From positions 1-7,597 of the forward strand of contig URII01000082.1 of NCBI GenBank assembly GCA_900547825.1: a stretch of 7,597 nt of DNA, written 5' to 3'. The notes beneath the pieces are model-generated. The model worked only from the letters and a program-made list of their open reading frames with translations, was not told the origin of the DNA and did no database searches. The DNA comes from an uncultured Porphyromonadaceae bacterium. GTDB taxonomy: Bacteria; Bacteroidota; Bacteroidia; Bacteroidales; Muribaculaceae. A program made the translations under genes and the position numbers. How positions within the stretch are numbered: the first letter of the stretch is position 1; every line of letters begins with the position of its first letter. Positions 1 through 6,249 of the stretch are shown here, piece by piece.

Positions 1-77
1 GGGGTATTAGCTCATCTGGCTAGAGCGCGACACTGGCAGTGTCGAGGTGAGCGGTTCGAGTCCGCTATACTCCACCA
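1..77 (+). tRNA. tRNA-Ala (anticodon GGC)
   Basis: A full cloverleaf can be folded. The acceptor stem pairs 1-7 with 66-72, the D arm is 10-26, and the anticodon stem is 28-32 with 40-44 around a seven-base loop at 33-39. The anticodon GGC at 35-37 reads the alanine codon GCC. The T arm carries GGTTCGAGTCC. The third acceptor pair is G3-U70, the known identity element for alanyl-tRNA synthetase, which supports the alanine call independently of the anticodon. The discriminator is A74 and CCA is encoded at 75-77. The gene begins at the first base of the window, so its promoter is not visible. A strong terminator follows within a few bases. Confidence 0.96.
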
Positions 78-80
78 CTT

Positions 81-110
81 AAGCGAACCGGAATATCGGT
101 TCGTTTTTTT
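81..110 (+). terminator. Intrinsic terminator of tRNA-Ala
   Basis: The stem CGAACCG (84-90) pairs with CGGTTCG (97-103) around a six-base loop and is followed by seven T (104-110). It lies four bases after the tRNA CCA end. The last three T bases double as part of the -33 element of the next promoter. Confidence 0.88.
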
Positions 111-138
111 GTTATATCTTTATAAATTATTATATTTG
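108..138 (+). promoter_or_regulatory. Bacteroidota-type promoter of mntA-hepT
   Basis: The -33 element TTTG (108-111) is followed after 19 bases by the -7 element TATATTTG (131-138), a perfect match to the Bacteroidota consensus TAnnTTTG. Transcription should start around 142-145. This rules out a TTG start at 109 for the gene behind it. Confidence 0.8.
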
Positions 139-159
139 CCTCCGATGAAACTCATAGAA

Positions 160-456
160 ATGAACATCGACAAGATTTTCGCCCTGTGCAGAAAGTACAA
201 GGTAGCCAAGCTATGGGTGTTCGGATCCATTCTCACACCCCGATTCAACGATGAAAGCGACGTGGATTTCTCCGTAAATTTTGATGCCGATACAATCAAC
301 CGCGAGGGTCTGGATTGGGCAGATATTTTCTTCGATTTCATGCACGAACTTGAGAGTTTGCTTGGACGCCCTGTTGATCTCGTATGTGATGATTCTGTGA
401 AAAATTCATTCTTCCGCAAGGAACTCGACAACACAAAGCAATTGATATATGGATGA
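160..456 (+). CDS. mntA: MntA-type antitoxin, minimal nucleotidyltransferase
   Basis: A 98-residue protein of the minimal nucleotidyltransferase family. The motif GSx10DxD is complete: Gly22-Ser23, then Asp34 and Asp36, which bind the metals. The third acidic residue is likely Asp73 in the strand RPVDLV. In studied MntA/HepT systems this antitoxin transfers AMP from ATP onto a tyrosine of the HepT toxin and so disarms it. The gene overlaps hepT by 8 bases, so the two are cotranscribed and probably translationally coupled. I chose the ATG at 160 because the protein then begins MNIDKI directly before the fold, as family members do, and because the promoter -7 box ends at 138. An in-frame ATG at 145 (103 residues) would give a leaderless message. 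A degenerate copy of the start region downstream keeps the ATG equivalent to 160 but has ATC at the one equivalent to 145. The family is certain; the start is less so. Confidence 0.92.
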   Translation: MNIDKIFALCRKYKVAKLWVFGSILTPRFNDESDVDFSVNFDADTINREGLDWADIFFDFMHELESLLGRPVDLVCDDSVKNSFFRKELDNTKQLIYG

Positions 457-802
457 GAGCATTATAAAGTTCCTCGAAGACATGTTGCAGGCTATTTCTG
501 AGATAGAAATGGCTTCTGACCGATTCGGCAAACAATATGAGGTATTCGAAACAGATGTTGTATATCGAAAATTTGTGGAGCGTAACATTGAAATACTCGG
601 AGAAGCGATGAACCGCATTTTAAAGGTCAATCCTGATATCTGCATATCGTCGTCACGTAAAATTGTTGATACACGCAACTATGTTATCCACGCCTACGAC
701 TCCCTTAAACCTGATATCCTTTGGGCAATTGTCATAAACCATATACCTCGGCTTAGAGCTGAAATACAACAACTCATCGAATCCTCTCAAACAGTTGGAT
801 AA
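449..802 (+). CDS. hepT: HepT-type toxin, HEPN-domain ribonuclease
   Basis: A 117-residue, mostly helical protein of the HepT (DUF86) branch of HEPN nucleases. The catalytic motif Rx4HxY is intact: Arg76, His81, Tyr83 in the segment RNYVIHAY. Tyr83 is the expected site of AMP addition by MntA. The family feature ERNIEILGEA is present at residues 44-53. HepT proteins are RNases; the target differs between studied systems (mRNA or tRNA) and cannot be told from this sequence. The ATG at 449 lies inside the end of mntA in another frame (8-base overlap). Both the toxin motif and the antitoxin motif are intact, so the module is probably functional. The pair appears more AT-rich than the oxidoreductase gene in this window, which fits an accessory module. 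A degenerate repeat of the upstream region begins a few bases after the stop codon. Confidence 0.93.
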   Translation: MDESIIKFLEDMLQAISEIEMASDRFGKQYEVFETDVVYRKFVERNIEILGEAMNRILKVNPDICISSSRKIVDTRNYVIHAYDSLKPDILWAIVINHIPRLRAEIQQLIESSQTVG

Positions 803-810
803 TTCGTCAG

Positions 811-902
811 TATGCTCCAACGCATAAAGCGAACCGGAATTCCGGCCCGCGCAGGTGTCATATCCCTATAATCATCGACCTCCGATCAAACTCATAGAAA
901 TG
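811..902 (+). repeat. Imperfect direct repeat, copy B (degenerate)
   Basis: This is the second, decayed copy of 66-162. The terminator arm is preserved as AAGCGAACCGGAAT, but the rest of the hairpin and the T tract are lost. In their place the sequence forms a 12-base palindrome CCGGAATTCCGG (834-845). The -7 box equivalent reads TATAATCA, so neither terminator nor promoter should work here. The block at the mntA start (879-902) is nearly unchanged. Confidence 0.72.
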
Positions 903-956
903 GGCACTGTCAAGATCAGGGCTTCGATTGAAGAATATGTCGTTGGGAACAGATAA
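900..956 (+). pseudogene. Remnant of the 5' end of a second mntA-like gene
   Basis: The ATG at 900 lies in the same place in the repeat as the mntA ATG at 160. Read in that frame it gives MGTVKIRASIEEYVVGNR and a stop. Aligned without gaps to the start of MntA (MNIDKIFALCRKYKVAKL), the residues Met1, Lys5, Ile6, Ala8, Tyr13 and Val15 are shared, so protein-level similarity continues past the near-identical DNA block. No GSx10DxD motif and no second hepT follow. The most economical reading is the stump of a former second module copy. The match is short, so a coincidental extension past the DNA repeat cannot be excluded. Confidence 0.5.
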
Positions 957-1126
957 GTCAAGGGTAACAGCTTTAGAACTTTGCTGATCGCTAAATTTAA
1001 AACAATTATATTTCGCCGAACCCGCTCATGTTAATTATTGTTGTAAGTATGAGTCCATAACGGACATGTTTTTCGTCTTTTTGTATCATAAAGACACCAT
1101 CCTAATTAATTACATTACTATTGACT

Positions 1127-1627
1127 ATGAAGAAATTTATATTTTTAGTTTTTATGGTGTGCCTGTTGGAGGGATGTAGTAAGTTGACAGTGGACAATTC
1201 GGCAGTGAGTGAATTGGACCTGGAGCGATTCGTAGGTACATGGTACGAGATAGCGCGTTTCGATCACCGTTTCGAACGAGGCATGGAGCAGACAAAAGCC
1301 AAATATGTGTTGCGCGATGACGGGAACATTGACGTATTTAACACGGGTATCAAGGACGGAAAGCCACAGACCGCAGAGGGTAAGGCTAAGTTGACGGATA
1401 AGGCTGCAGTGCTGCGTGTATCGTTCTTCGGGCCGTTTTATTCTGACTATCGGGTTATGCTTATTGACTCGGCTTACCAGTATGCGCTAATTGGCAGTGG
1501 AAGCGATGAGTATCTATGGATCCTATCTCGCACTCCTCAACTTTCTGATAGCATCAAGGATAAGATACTTTCTGAGGCGCAGCGTCGCGGCTACAATACC
1601 CAACAACTGATCTGGACAAAGCAATAG
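1127..1627 (+). CDS. blc: Blc-type lipocalin lipoprotein
   Basis: A 166-residue outer-membrane lipocalin of the bacterial Blc family, which binds lipids such as lysophospholipids and fatty acids in a beta barrel. The protein starts with a lipoprotein signal peptide (MKKFIFLVFMVCLLEGC); Cys17 is the likely lipidated residue, although the lipobox LEGC is not ideal. The lipocalin signature GTWYEIARFDHRFERG spans residues 37-52, with the conserved Gly37 and Trp39. The second conserved region, YLWILSRTP, is at residues 129-137, and SFFGPFY (99-105) is also typical. The ending LIWTKQ is close to that of the E. coli protein as I remember it, so the protein looks complete. I chose the ATG at 1127 over a TTG six bases upstream because it starts a normal MKK signal peptide. 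It stands alone, with tRNA-Arg convergent behind it. Confidence 0.93.
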   Translation: MKKFIFLVFMVCLLEGCSKLTVDNSAVSELDLERFVGTWYEIARFDHRFERGMEQTKAKYVLRDDGNIDVFNTGIKDGKPQTAEGKAKLTDKAAVLRVSFFGPFYSDYRVMLIDSAYQYALIGSGSDEYLWILSRTPQLSDSIKDKILSEAQRRGYNTQQLIWTKQ

Positions 1628-1680
1628 AATCGCACACTGCAAATTTGTTAAACATTGAGGCAATAGCAATTAAGGACACG

Positions 1681-1705
1681 AAAAAGGGCCACTTGGCAGT
1701 GACCC
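1681..1705 (-). terminator. Intrinsic terminator of tRNA-Arg
   Basis: On the minus strand GGGTCACT (1705-1698) pairs with AGTGGCCC (1693-1686) over a four-base loop, with one G-U pair, and is followed by five T (1685-1681). It lies five bases beyond the tRNA 3' end. It does not serve the lipocalin gene, because the plus-strand side lacks a T tract. Confidence 0.82.
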
Positions 1706-1710
1706 TGATG

Positions 1711-1784
1711 TGATCCGGATGCGACTCGAACGCATGACCGTCTGCTTAGAAGGCAGATGCTCTATCCAGCTGAGCTACCGGACC
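1711..1784 (-). tRNA. tRNA-Arg (anticodon TCT)
   Basis: On the minus strand the acceptor stem GGTCCGG (1784-1778) pairs with CCGGATC (1718-1712), including one G-U pair. The D arm is GCTC/GAGC, and the anticodon stem TCTGC/GCAGA encloses the loop CTTCTAA with anticodon TCT (1750-1748), which reads AGA arginine codons. The T arm is ATGCG/CGCAT with loop TTCGAGT. The discriminator is A (1711), and the next bases are CAT, so CCA is not encoded and must be added after transcription, unlike the tRNA-Ala in this window. Confidence 0.95.
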
Positions 1785-1800
1785 GACCTTATTTCGGGTG

Positions 1801-1831
1801 CAAAGTTAGGAATTTTTAAGCTAATTGTAAA
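1801..1831 (-). promoter_or_regulatory. Promoter of tRNA-Arg
   Basis: The minus strand carries a perfect -7 element TAACTTTG (1808-1801). Nineteen bases upstream of it is TTTA (1831-1828), one base off the usual TTTG. The predicted start, about 4-6 bases past the box, leaves a leader of roughly 11 bases before the tRNA. It diverges from the promoter of the LysE-like gene. Confidence 0.6.
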
Positions 1832-1888
1832 ATCAACCGACGGGAATAGCAGCGCATAATCCTTAAAGAAGTTTAAACGCGGCTATAA

Positions 1889-1920
1889 TTTGGGCAACGC
1901 GCGGGAAATAGCTAACTTTG
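1889..1920 (+). promoter_or_regulatory. Promoter of the LysE-like gene
   Basis: The -33 element TTTG (1889-1892), a 20-base spacer and a perfect -7 element TAACTTTG (1913-1920) are present. Only seven bases lie between the box and the ATG at 1928, so the transcript probably starts at or within a few bases of the start codon. Confidence 0.78.
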
Positions 1921-1927
1921 CAGGTTG

Positions 1928-2584
1928 ATGGAGCATTTTTTTGACATAGCGCTGAGCGGTGTGCTTGTAGGTATTCTCATATCGGCTCCCATGGGGCCGA
2001 TAGGGGTATTGGTGATACAGCGCACACTTAACAAAGGGCGTCGGCCGGCTTTCTATACCGGGCTCGGCGCTGCGCTGAGCGACCTGATATACTGCCTCCT
2101 CGCAGGCTTGGGCCTGTCGTTCGTGACAGATTTCATCGAGTCGAACCAGAATGTGCTTCAGATCGTGGGCTCCCTGTTCATGATAGGCTACGGAATATAC
2201 CTGTTCAAGGCCAACCCGTCGCGCGCGCTGAAAAGCGGCTCCGGGGAGGCACCGCGTGCCAACACTTACTGGCGTGATTTCGTTACGGGGTTCCTGTTCA
2301 CATTCTCAAACCCTCTGATTCTGTTCATTATCCTCGGCCTTTTTGCCCGGTTCGGGTTCATGTCGCCGGAATTCCGGTTCTACCACTATATAATCGGCTA
2401 CCTGTCGATCATAGGGGGTGCCGTTCTGTGGTGGTTCTCGATAACGTTTATCGTCAACAAGGTGCGCAGCCACTTCAACCTCAGGTCAATGTGGCTTGTA
2501 AACCGCACAATAGCCACGGTGCTCGGCGTAATGGGCGTTTTCGGACTGGTGATGGGCCTGAAAGCCATTGCCGGCTTCTGGTGA
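1928..2584 (+). CDS. LysE-family transporter
   Basis: A 218-residue inner-membrane protein of the LysE family, whose studied members export amino acids and related small molecules. Six hydrophobic segments lie at about residues 5-29, 43-66, 77-94, 117-139, 153-176 and 191-214, the usual count and length for the family. The first contains APMGPIGVLVIQRTL (20-34), the typical N-terminal motif region, and the fourth contains FSNPL (126-130) with the conserved Asn-Pro. The loop at 95-116 is charged and carries Lys, Arg and Glu. Substrate cannot be predicted; an amino acid is an inference from the family only. I chose the ATG at 1928 rather than the TTG just before it because of the promoter position. 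The gene stands alone, with tRNA-Arg divergent upstream and the oxidoreductase gene, which has its own promoter, 78 bases downstream. Confidence 0.88.
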   Translation: MEHFFDIALSGVLVGILISAPMGPIGVLVIQRTLNKGRRPAFYTGLGAALSDLIYCLLAGLGLSFVTDFIESNQNVLQIVGSLFMIGYGIYLFKANPSRALKSGSGEAPRANTYWRDFVTGFLFTFSNPLILFIILGLFARFGFMSPEFRFYHYIIGYLSIIGGAVLWWFSITFIVNKVRSHFNLRSMWLVNRTIATVLGVMGVFGLVMGLKAIAGFW

Positions 2585-2596
2585 CGTCCGGCGGGT

Positions 2597-2627
2597 TTTG
2601 CAGATACGGGATAATTTCGTAACTTTG
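2597..2627 (+). promoter_or_regulatory. Promoter of the pyruvate:ferredoxin oxidoreductase gene
   Basis: The -33 element TTTG (2597-2600), a 19-base spacer and a perfect -7 element TAACTTTG (2620-2627) fit the Bacteroidota consensus in sequence and spacing. The start should be near 2631-2634, giving an AT-rich leader of about 30 bases without a clear Shine-Dalgarno sequence, as is common in this phylum. Confidence 0.82.
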
Positions 2628-2662
2628 TGATGTCGAAAATTTTATACTAATAATCTGTTAAT

Positions 2663-5600
2663 ATGAGTAAAGAAAAGAAATTCTTGACGTGTGACGGTAA
2701 TCAGGCCGCAGCGCATATCAGCTATATGTTCACTGATGTGGCGGCTATCTATCCTATCACACCATCCTCGACAATGGCCGAATATGTAGACGAATGGGCG
2801 GCAGCCGGTCGTAAAAATATTTTCGGCGAGACTGTTCTCGTACAGGAGATGCAGTCGGAAGGCGGTGCCGCAGGTGCCGTTCATGGTTCACTCCAGGCAG
2901 GCGCCCTCACCACCACCTATACGGCATCGCAGGGCTTACTGCTCATGATTCCGAACATGTACAAAATAGCAGGCGAGATGTTGCCCTGCGTGTTCCATGT
3001 GTCGGCACGTACCATCGCATCACACGCCCTCAGCATTTTCGGCGACCATCAGGATGTGATGTCAGTGCGCCAGACCGGCTTCGCAATGCTTGCCGAAGGT
3101 TCCGTGCAGGAAGTCATGGACCTCGCCGGCGTGGCACATCTCAGCACCATCAAGTCACGCATACCTTTTGTCAACTTCTTTGACGGCTTCCGCACGTCGC
3201 ACGAGATACAGAAGATCGAAATGCTCGAGCAGGACGATCTTGCCCCGCTGCTTGACCGCGAGGCTGTGAAAGAGTTCCACGCACGCGCTCTCTCGCCCGA
3301 AGCCCCCGTGGCCCGTGGCATGGCCGAGAACTCCGACGTTTTCTTCCAGCACCGCGAAGCCTGCAACAAGCAGTATGAGGCTGTGCCTGAAATCGTTCAG
3401 GACTACATGGACAAAATATCAGCCATCACCGGCCGCACCTACAAGCTGTTCAACTACTATGGCGCTCCCGATGCCGAACGTGTCATCATCGCCATGGGAT
3501 CAGTGACACAGGCTGCCCAGGAGGCTATCGACCACCTCGTGGCCAAAGGCGAGAAAGTGGGCCTTGTGTCGGTACACCTCTACCGTCCGTTCTCAGCCAA
3601 GCATTTCCTCGCTGCCGTTCCCGCCACCTGCAAGCGCCTCGCTGTGCTTGACCGCACCAAGGAACCGGGAGCCAACGGCGAGCCTCTGCTCCTCGACGTC
3701 AAGGACTGCTTCTACGGCAAGGCTGACGCTCCCGTGATCGTCGGCGGCCGCTATGGTCTCGCATCAAAGGACACCACACCGGCCATGATCATATCTGTGT
3801 TCGACAACCTTGCTCTCCCCCAGCCCAAGGACCGCTTCACAGTAGGCATAGTTGACGACGTCACTTTCACCTCGCTGCCTCCCGTACAGGAGCTGGCTCT
3901 CGGAGGCGAAAGCATATTCGAAGCCAAATTCTATGGTCTCGGAGCCGACGGAACAGTGGGCGCAAACAAGAACTCAGTGAAGATAATCGGTGACAACACC
4001 GACAAATACTGCCAGGCTTATTTTGCCTACGACTCCAAGAAATCAGGCGGCTTCACCTGTTCGCACCTGCGTTTCGGCGACGAGCCCATCCGCTCCACAT
4101 ATCTTGTGAACACCCCCAACTTCGTGGCATGCCACGTACAGGCATATCTTCACATGTATGACGTGACACGCGGACTCCGCGACGGCGGCACATTCCTGCT
4201 CAACACCATCTGGGAAGGTGAGGAACTTGCCAAGAACCTGCCCGCCAAGGTGAAGAAATATTTCGCCGACCACAACATCAAGGTATATTATATCAACGCC
4301 ACGAAGATAGCTCAGGAAATAGGTCTCGGCAACCGCACCAACACCATCCTCCAGAGCGCATTCTTCCGCATCACCGAGGTTATCCCTGTGGAGCTTGCCG
4401 TGGAGCAGATGAAGAAATTCATCGTCAAGAGCTATGGCAAGAAAGGTCAGGATGTGGTCGACAAGAACTACGCTGCCGTTGACCGCGGAGGCGAATACAA
4501 GGAACTGCCCGTGGATCCGGCATGGTCACAGCTTGCCGAGGAAGCGCAGGCGCCCAACAACGATCCGGCATTCATCAACGAAGTTGTACGCCCCATCAAC
4601 GCCCAGGACGGCGACCTGCTGAAGGTATCGGCATTCAAAGGCATAGAGGACGGCACCTGGCATCAGGGCACCGCCCGCTACGAGAAGCGCGGTGTGGCAG
4701 CTTTCGTTCCCGAGTGGAACCTTGAGAACTGTATCCAGTGCAACAAATGTGCGTTCGTTTGCCCCCACGCCTCGATCCGGCCGTTCGTGATCACTCCCGA
4801 AGAGATGGCAGGAGCACCTTTCGGCGAGAACGACACCATACCCGCTATCGGCAAGACATTCACCGGAATGCGCTTCATGCAGGCCGTCGACGTTCTCGAC
4901 TGTCTCGGCTGCGGCAACTGCGCCGATGTATGTCCGGGCAAGAAGGGTGAGAAAGCACTCGTGATGAAGCCTCTCGAAACCCAGCTTGAGATACAGAAGA
5001 ACTGGGATTACTGCGTGGACCACGTGGCCTCGAAACAGCACCTCGTTGACACGAAGCTCAACGTCAAGAACAGCCAGTTCGCTACCCCGCTCTTCGAATT
5101 CTCGGGAGCATGCTCAGGTTGCGGCGAGACACCCTATGTCAAACTCATATCACAGCTCTACGGCGACCATGAGATGATTGCCAACGCCACCGGCTGTTCA
5201 TCGATCTACTCCGGCTCGGTGCCCTCGACCCCCTACACCGTCAACGCACAGGGCCACGGCCCGGCATGGGGCAACTCACTGTTCGAGGACTTCGCCGAAT
5301 TCGGCCTCGGCATGAAGGTGGCCAATGAGAAGATGACCGCACGTCTCACCGCCCTCATGACCAAAGCAACCGAATGCGGTTCATGCAGCGACGAGATCAA
5401 GGCGCTCGCCCGGCAGTGGCTTGACAACTCAGGTTCAGCTGCTGTGACCCGCGAAGTGGCCGACAAGCTCGTGCCCCTGTGCGAAGCCTGCGGCTGCGAC
5501 GTATGCAAGGAGATCGTGGCCATGAAGAACTTCATCGTGACCCGCTCACAATGGATCATAGCCGGCGACGGCGCCGCCTACGACATAGGCTTCGGCGGAC

Positions 5601-6229
5601 TTGACCATGTGCTTGCTTCCGGCAAGAACGTGAACATCATTGTAGTCGACACCGAGGTTTACTCCAACACCGGCGGTCAGGCCTCCAAAGCCACTCCTGT
5701 GGGAGCCATAGCCAAGTTTGCCGCATCAGGCAAGCGTGTCCGCAAAAAGGACCTTGGCCTGATAGCCTCCACCTACGGCTACGTATACTGCGCACAGATA
5801 GCCATGGGCGCCGACAATGCACAGACCCTCAAAGCCATCCGCGAGGCTGAGGCTTACGACGGCCCCTCAATCATCATAGCCTATGCTCCCTGTATCAACC
5901 ACGGCATACGTGCCGGTATGGGCAAGAGCCAGCAGGAGGAAGCCAAGGCTGTGGAATGCGGCTACTGGCACCTGTGGCGTTACAATCCCGCTCTCGAGGC
6001 AGAAGGCAAGAATCCCTTCACTCTCGACAGCAAGGAACCCCAGTGGGACAAGTTCGAGGACTTCCTCAAAGGCGAGGTGCGCTATGCATCGGTACTCAAA
6101 CAGTATCCCGAGGAAGCTGCCGAACTCTTCGCAGCAGCAAAAGCCAACGCCCGCTGGCGTTACAACAACTATCGCCGCCTGGCACAGCAGCAGTGGGGCA
6201 TAGATCCCACCGGTGCAAACGTGGAATAA
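2663..6229 (+). CDS. nifJ: Pyruvate:ferredoxin (flavodoxin) oxidoreductase
   Basis: A 1188-residue one-chain enzyme that converts pyruvate and CoA to acetyl-CoA and CO2 and passes two electrons to ferredoxin or flavodoxin in the cytoplasm. N-terminal domain: YPITPSS with Thr33, then Glu66 and Arg116, which match the pyruvate-site residues Thr31, Glu64 and Arg114 of the Desulfovibrio africanus enzyme. The gamma-type domain has GLGADGTVGANKN from Gly425. Two 4Fe-4S motifs follow: Cys690/693/696/700 and Cys747/750/753/757. The thiamine diphosphate domain holds the proximal cluster ligands Cys817, Cys820, Cys845 and Cys1077, and the cofactor motif GDG (968-970) with Asn1002. All key residues are present. 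The protein lacks the long C-terminal extension of the D. africanus enzyme (1232 residues). Many third positions are C or G, unlike mntA-hepT, which suits a highly expressed core gene. An unusual cysteine-rich stretch lies at 905-948. It has its own promoter and terminator. Confidence 0.97.
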   Translation: MSKEKKFLTCDGNQAAAHISYMFTDVAAIYPITPSSTMAEYVDEWAAAGRKNIFGETVLVQEMQSEGGAAGAVHGSLQAGALTTTYTASQGLLLMIPNMYKIAGEMLPCVFHVSARTIASHALSIFGDHQDVMSVRQTGFAMLAEGSVQEVMDLAGVAHLSTIKSRIPFVNFFDGFRTSHEIQKIEMLEQDDLAPLLDREAVKEFHARALSPEAPVARGMAENSDVFFQHREACNKQYEAVPEIVQDYMDKISAITGRTYKLFNYYGAPDAERVIIAMGSVTQAAQEAIDHLVAKGEKVGLVSVHLYRPFSAKHFLAAVPATCKRLAVLDRTKEPGANGEPLLLDVKDCFYGKADAPVIVGGRYGLASKDTTPAMIISVFDNLALPQPKDRFTVGIVDDVTFTSLPPVQELALGGESIFEAKFYGLGADGTVGANKNSVKIIGDNTDKYCQAYFAYDSKKSGGFTCSHLRFGDEPIRSTYLVNTPNFVACHVQAYLHMYDVTRGLRDGGTFLLNTIWEGEELAKNLPAKVKKYFADHNIKVYYINATKIAQEIGLGNRTNTILQSAFFRITEVIPVELAVEQMKKFIVKSYGKKGQDVVDKNYAAVDRGGEYKELPVDPAWSQLAEEAQAPNNDPAFINEVVRPINAQDGDLLKVSAFKGIEDGTWHQGTARYEKRGVAAFVPEWNLENCIQCNKCAFVCPHASIRPFVITPEEMAGAPFGENDTIPAIGKTFTGMRFMQAVDVLDCLGCGNCADVCPGKKGEKALVMKPLETQLEIQKNWDYCVDHVASKQHLVDTKLNVKNSQFATPLFEFSGACSGCGETPYVKLISQLYGDHEMIANATGCSSIYSGSVPSTPYTVNAQGHGPAWGNSLFEDFAEFGLGMKVANEKMTARLTALMTKATECGSCSDEIKALARQWLDNSGSAAVTREVADKLVPLCEACGCDVCKEIVAMKNFIVTRSQWIIAGDGAAYDIGFGGLDHVLASGKNVNIIVVDTEVYSNTGGQASKATPVGAIAKFAASGKRVRKKDLGLIASTYGYVYCAQIAMGADNAQTLKAIREAEAYDGPSIIIAYAPCINHGIRAGMGKSQQEEAKAVECGYWHLWRYNPALEAEGKNPFTLDSKEPQWDKFEDFLKGEVRYASVLKQYPEEAAELFAAAKANARWRYNNYRRLAQQQWGIDPTGANVE

Positions 6230-6249
6230 CCCGTTGAAACACTATCCTG

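Larger units (their letters stand above)
66..162 (+). repeat. Imperfect direct repeat, copy A (tRNA 3' end to mntA start)
   Basis: This stretch covers the tRNA-Ala 3' end, its terminator, the mntA promoter and the mntA start. It recurs in degenerate form at 811-902. The best blocks are 81-94 against 827-840 (14 of 14 identical) and 139-162 against 879-902 (23 of 24 identical). The bases 66-80 in the tRNA 3' end also match 811-825 at about 11 of 15 positions. The order is the same in both copies and the offsets differ by only 6 bases (746 and 740), so chance is unlikely. Confidence 0.75.
803..1126. other. Intergenic stretch with a decayed module copy
   Basis: No intact gene is visible in these 324 bases. 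The left third (811 to about 956) is a degenerate copy of the tRNA-end/terminator/promoter/mntA-start region. The rest is AT-rich. It contains a TATATTTC near 1007-1014 that resembles a -7 box but lacks a well-spaced -33 element, and a weak four-pair hairpin at 1053-1065 followed by five T. Neither is strong enough to be called. The promoter of the lipocalin gene must lie here; a TTTG at 1080-1083 is a possible -33 element, but the sequence 19 bases later (TAATTAAT) is a poor -7 box. Confidence 0.6.

Noticed and set aside
109..159. TTG start at 109 for mntA, adding 17 residues
   Set aside because: The promoter elements at 108-138 lie inside this stretch, so it should not be transcribed as part of the message.
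834..845. Palindrome CCGGAATTCCGG as an operator
   Set aside because: It is explained by drift of the terminator arm in repeat copy B, and no working promoter is next to it.
1005..1030. Possible third echo of the mntA promoter region (ATTATATTTCGCC, then CTCATG)
   Set aside because: About 12 bases match well and the rest needs several gaps in AT-rich DNA, so it is not distinguishable from chance.
1053..1073. Hairpin GTCC/GGAC with a T tract as a terminator for mntA-hepT
   Set aside because: Only four pairs, and 250 bases beyond the hepT stop.
2570..2600. Hairpin GCCGG/CCGGC over the stop codon of the LysE-like gene, followed by GGGTTTT
   Set aside because: A five-pair stem, a 13-base loop and only four T make it too weak to call as a terminator.
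2630..2650. Tiny frame MSKILY before the oxidoreductase gene, a possible leader peptide
   Set aside because: Its ATG lies 2 bases after the -7 box, upstream of the predicted transcript start, so it would not be in the mRNA.
4526..5041. 171-residue open frame on the minus strand inside the oxidoreductase gene
   Set aside because: It is antisense to the well-conserved iron-sulfur coding region, lacks a promoter and resembles no protein family; it follows from GC-rich codon use.
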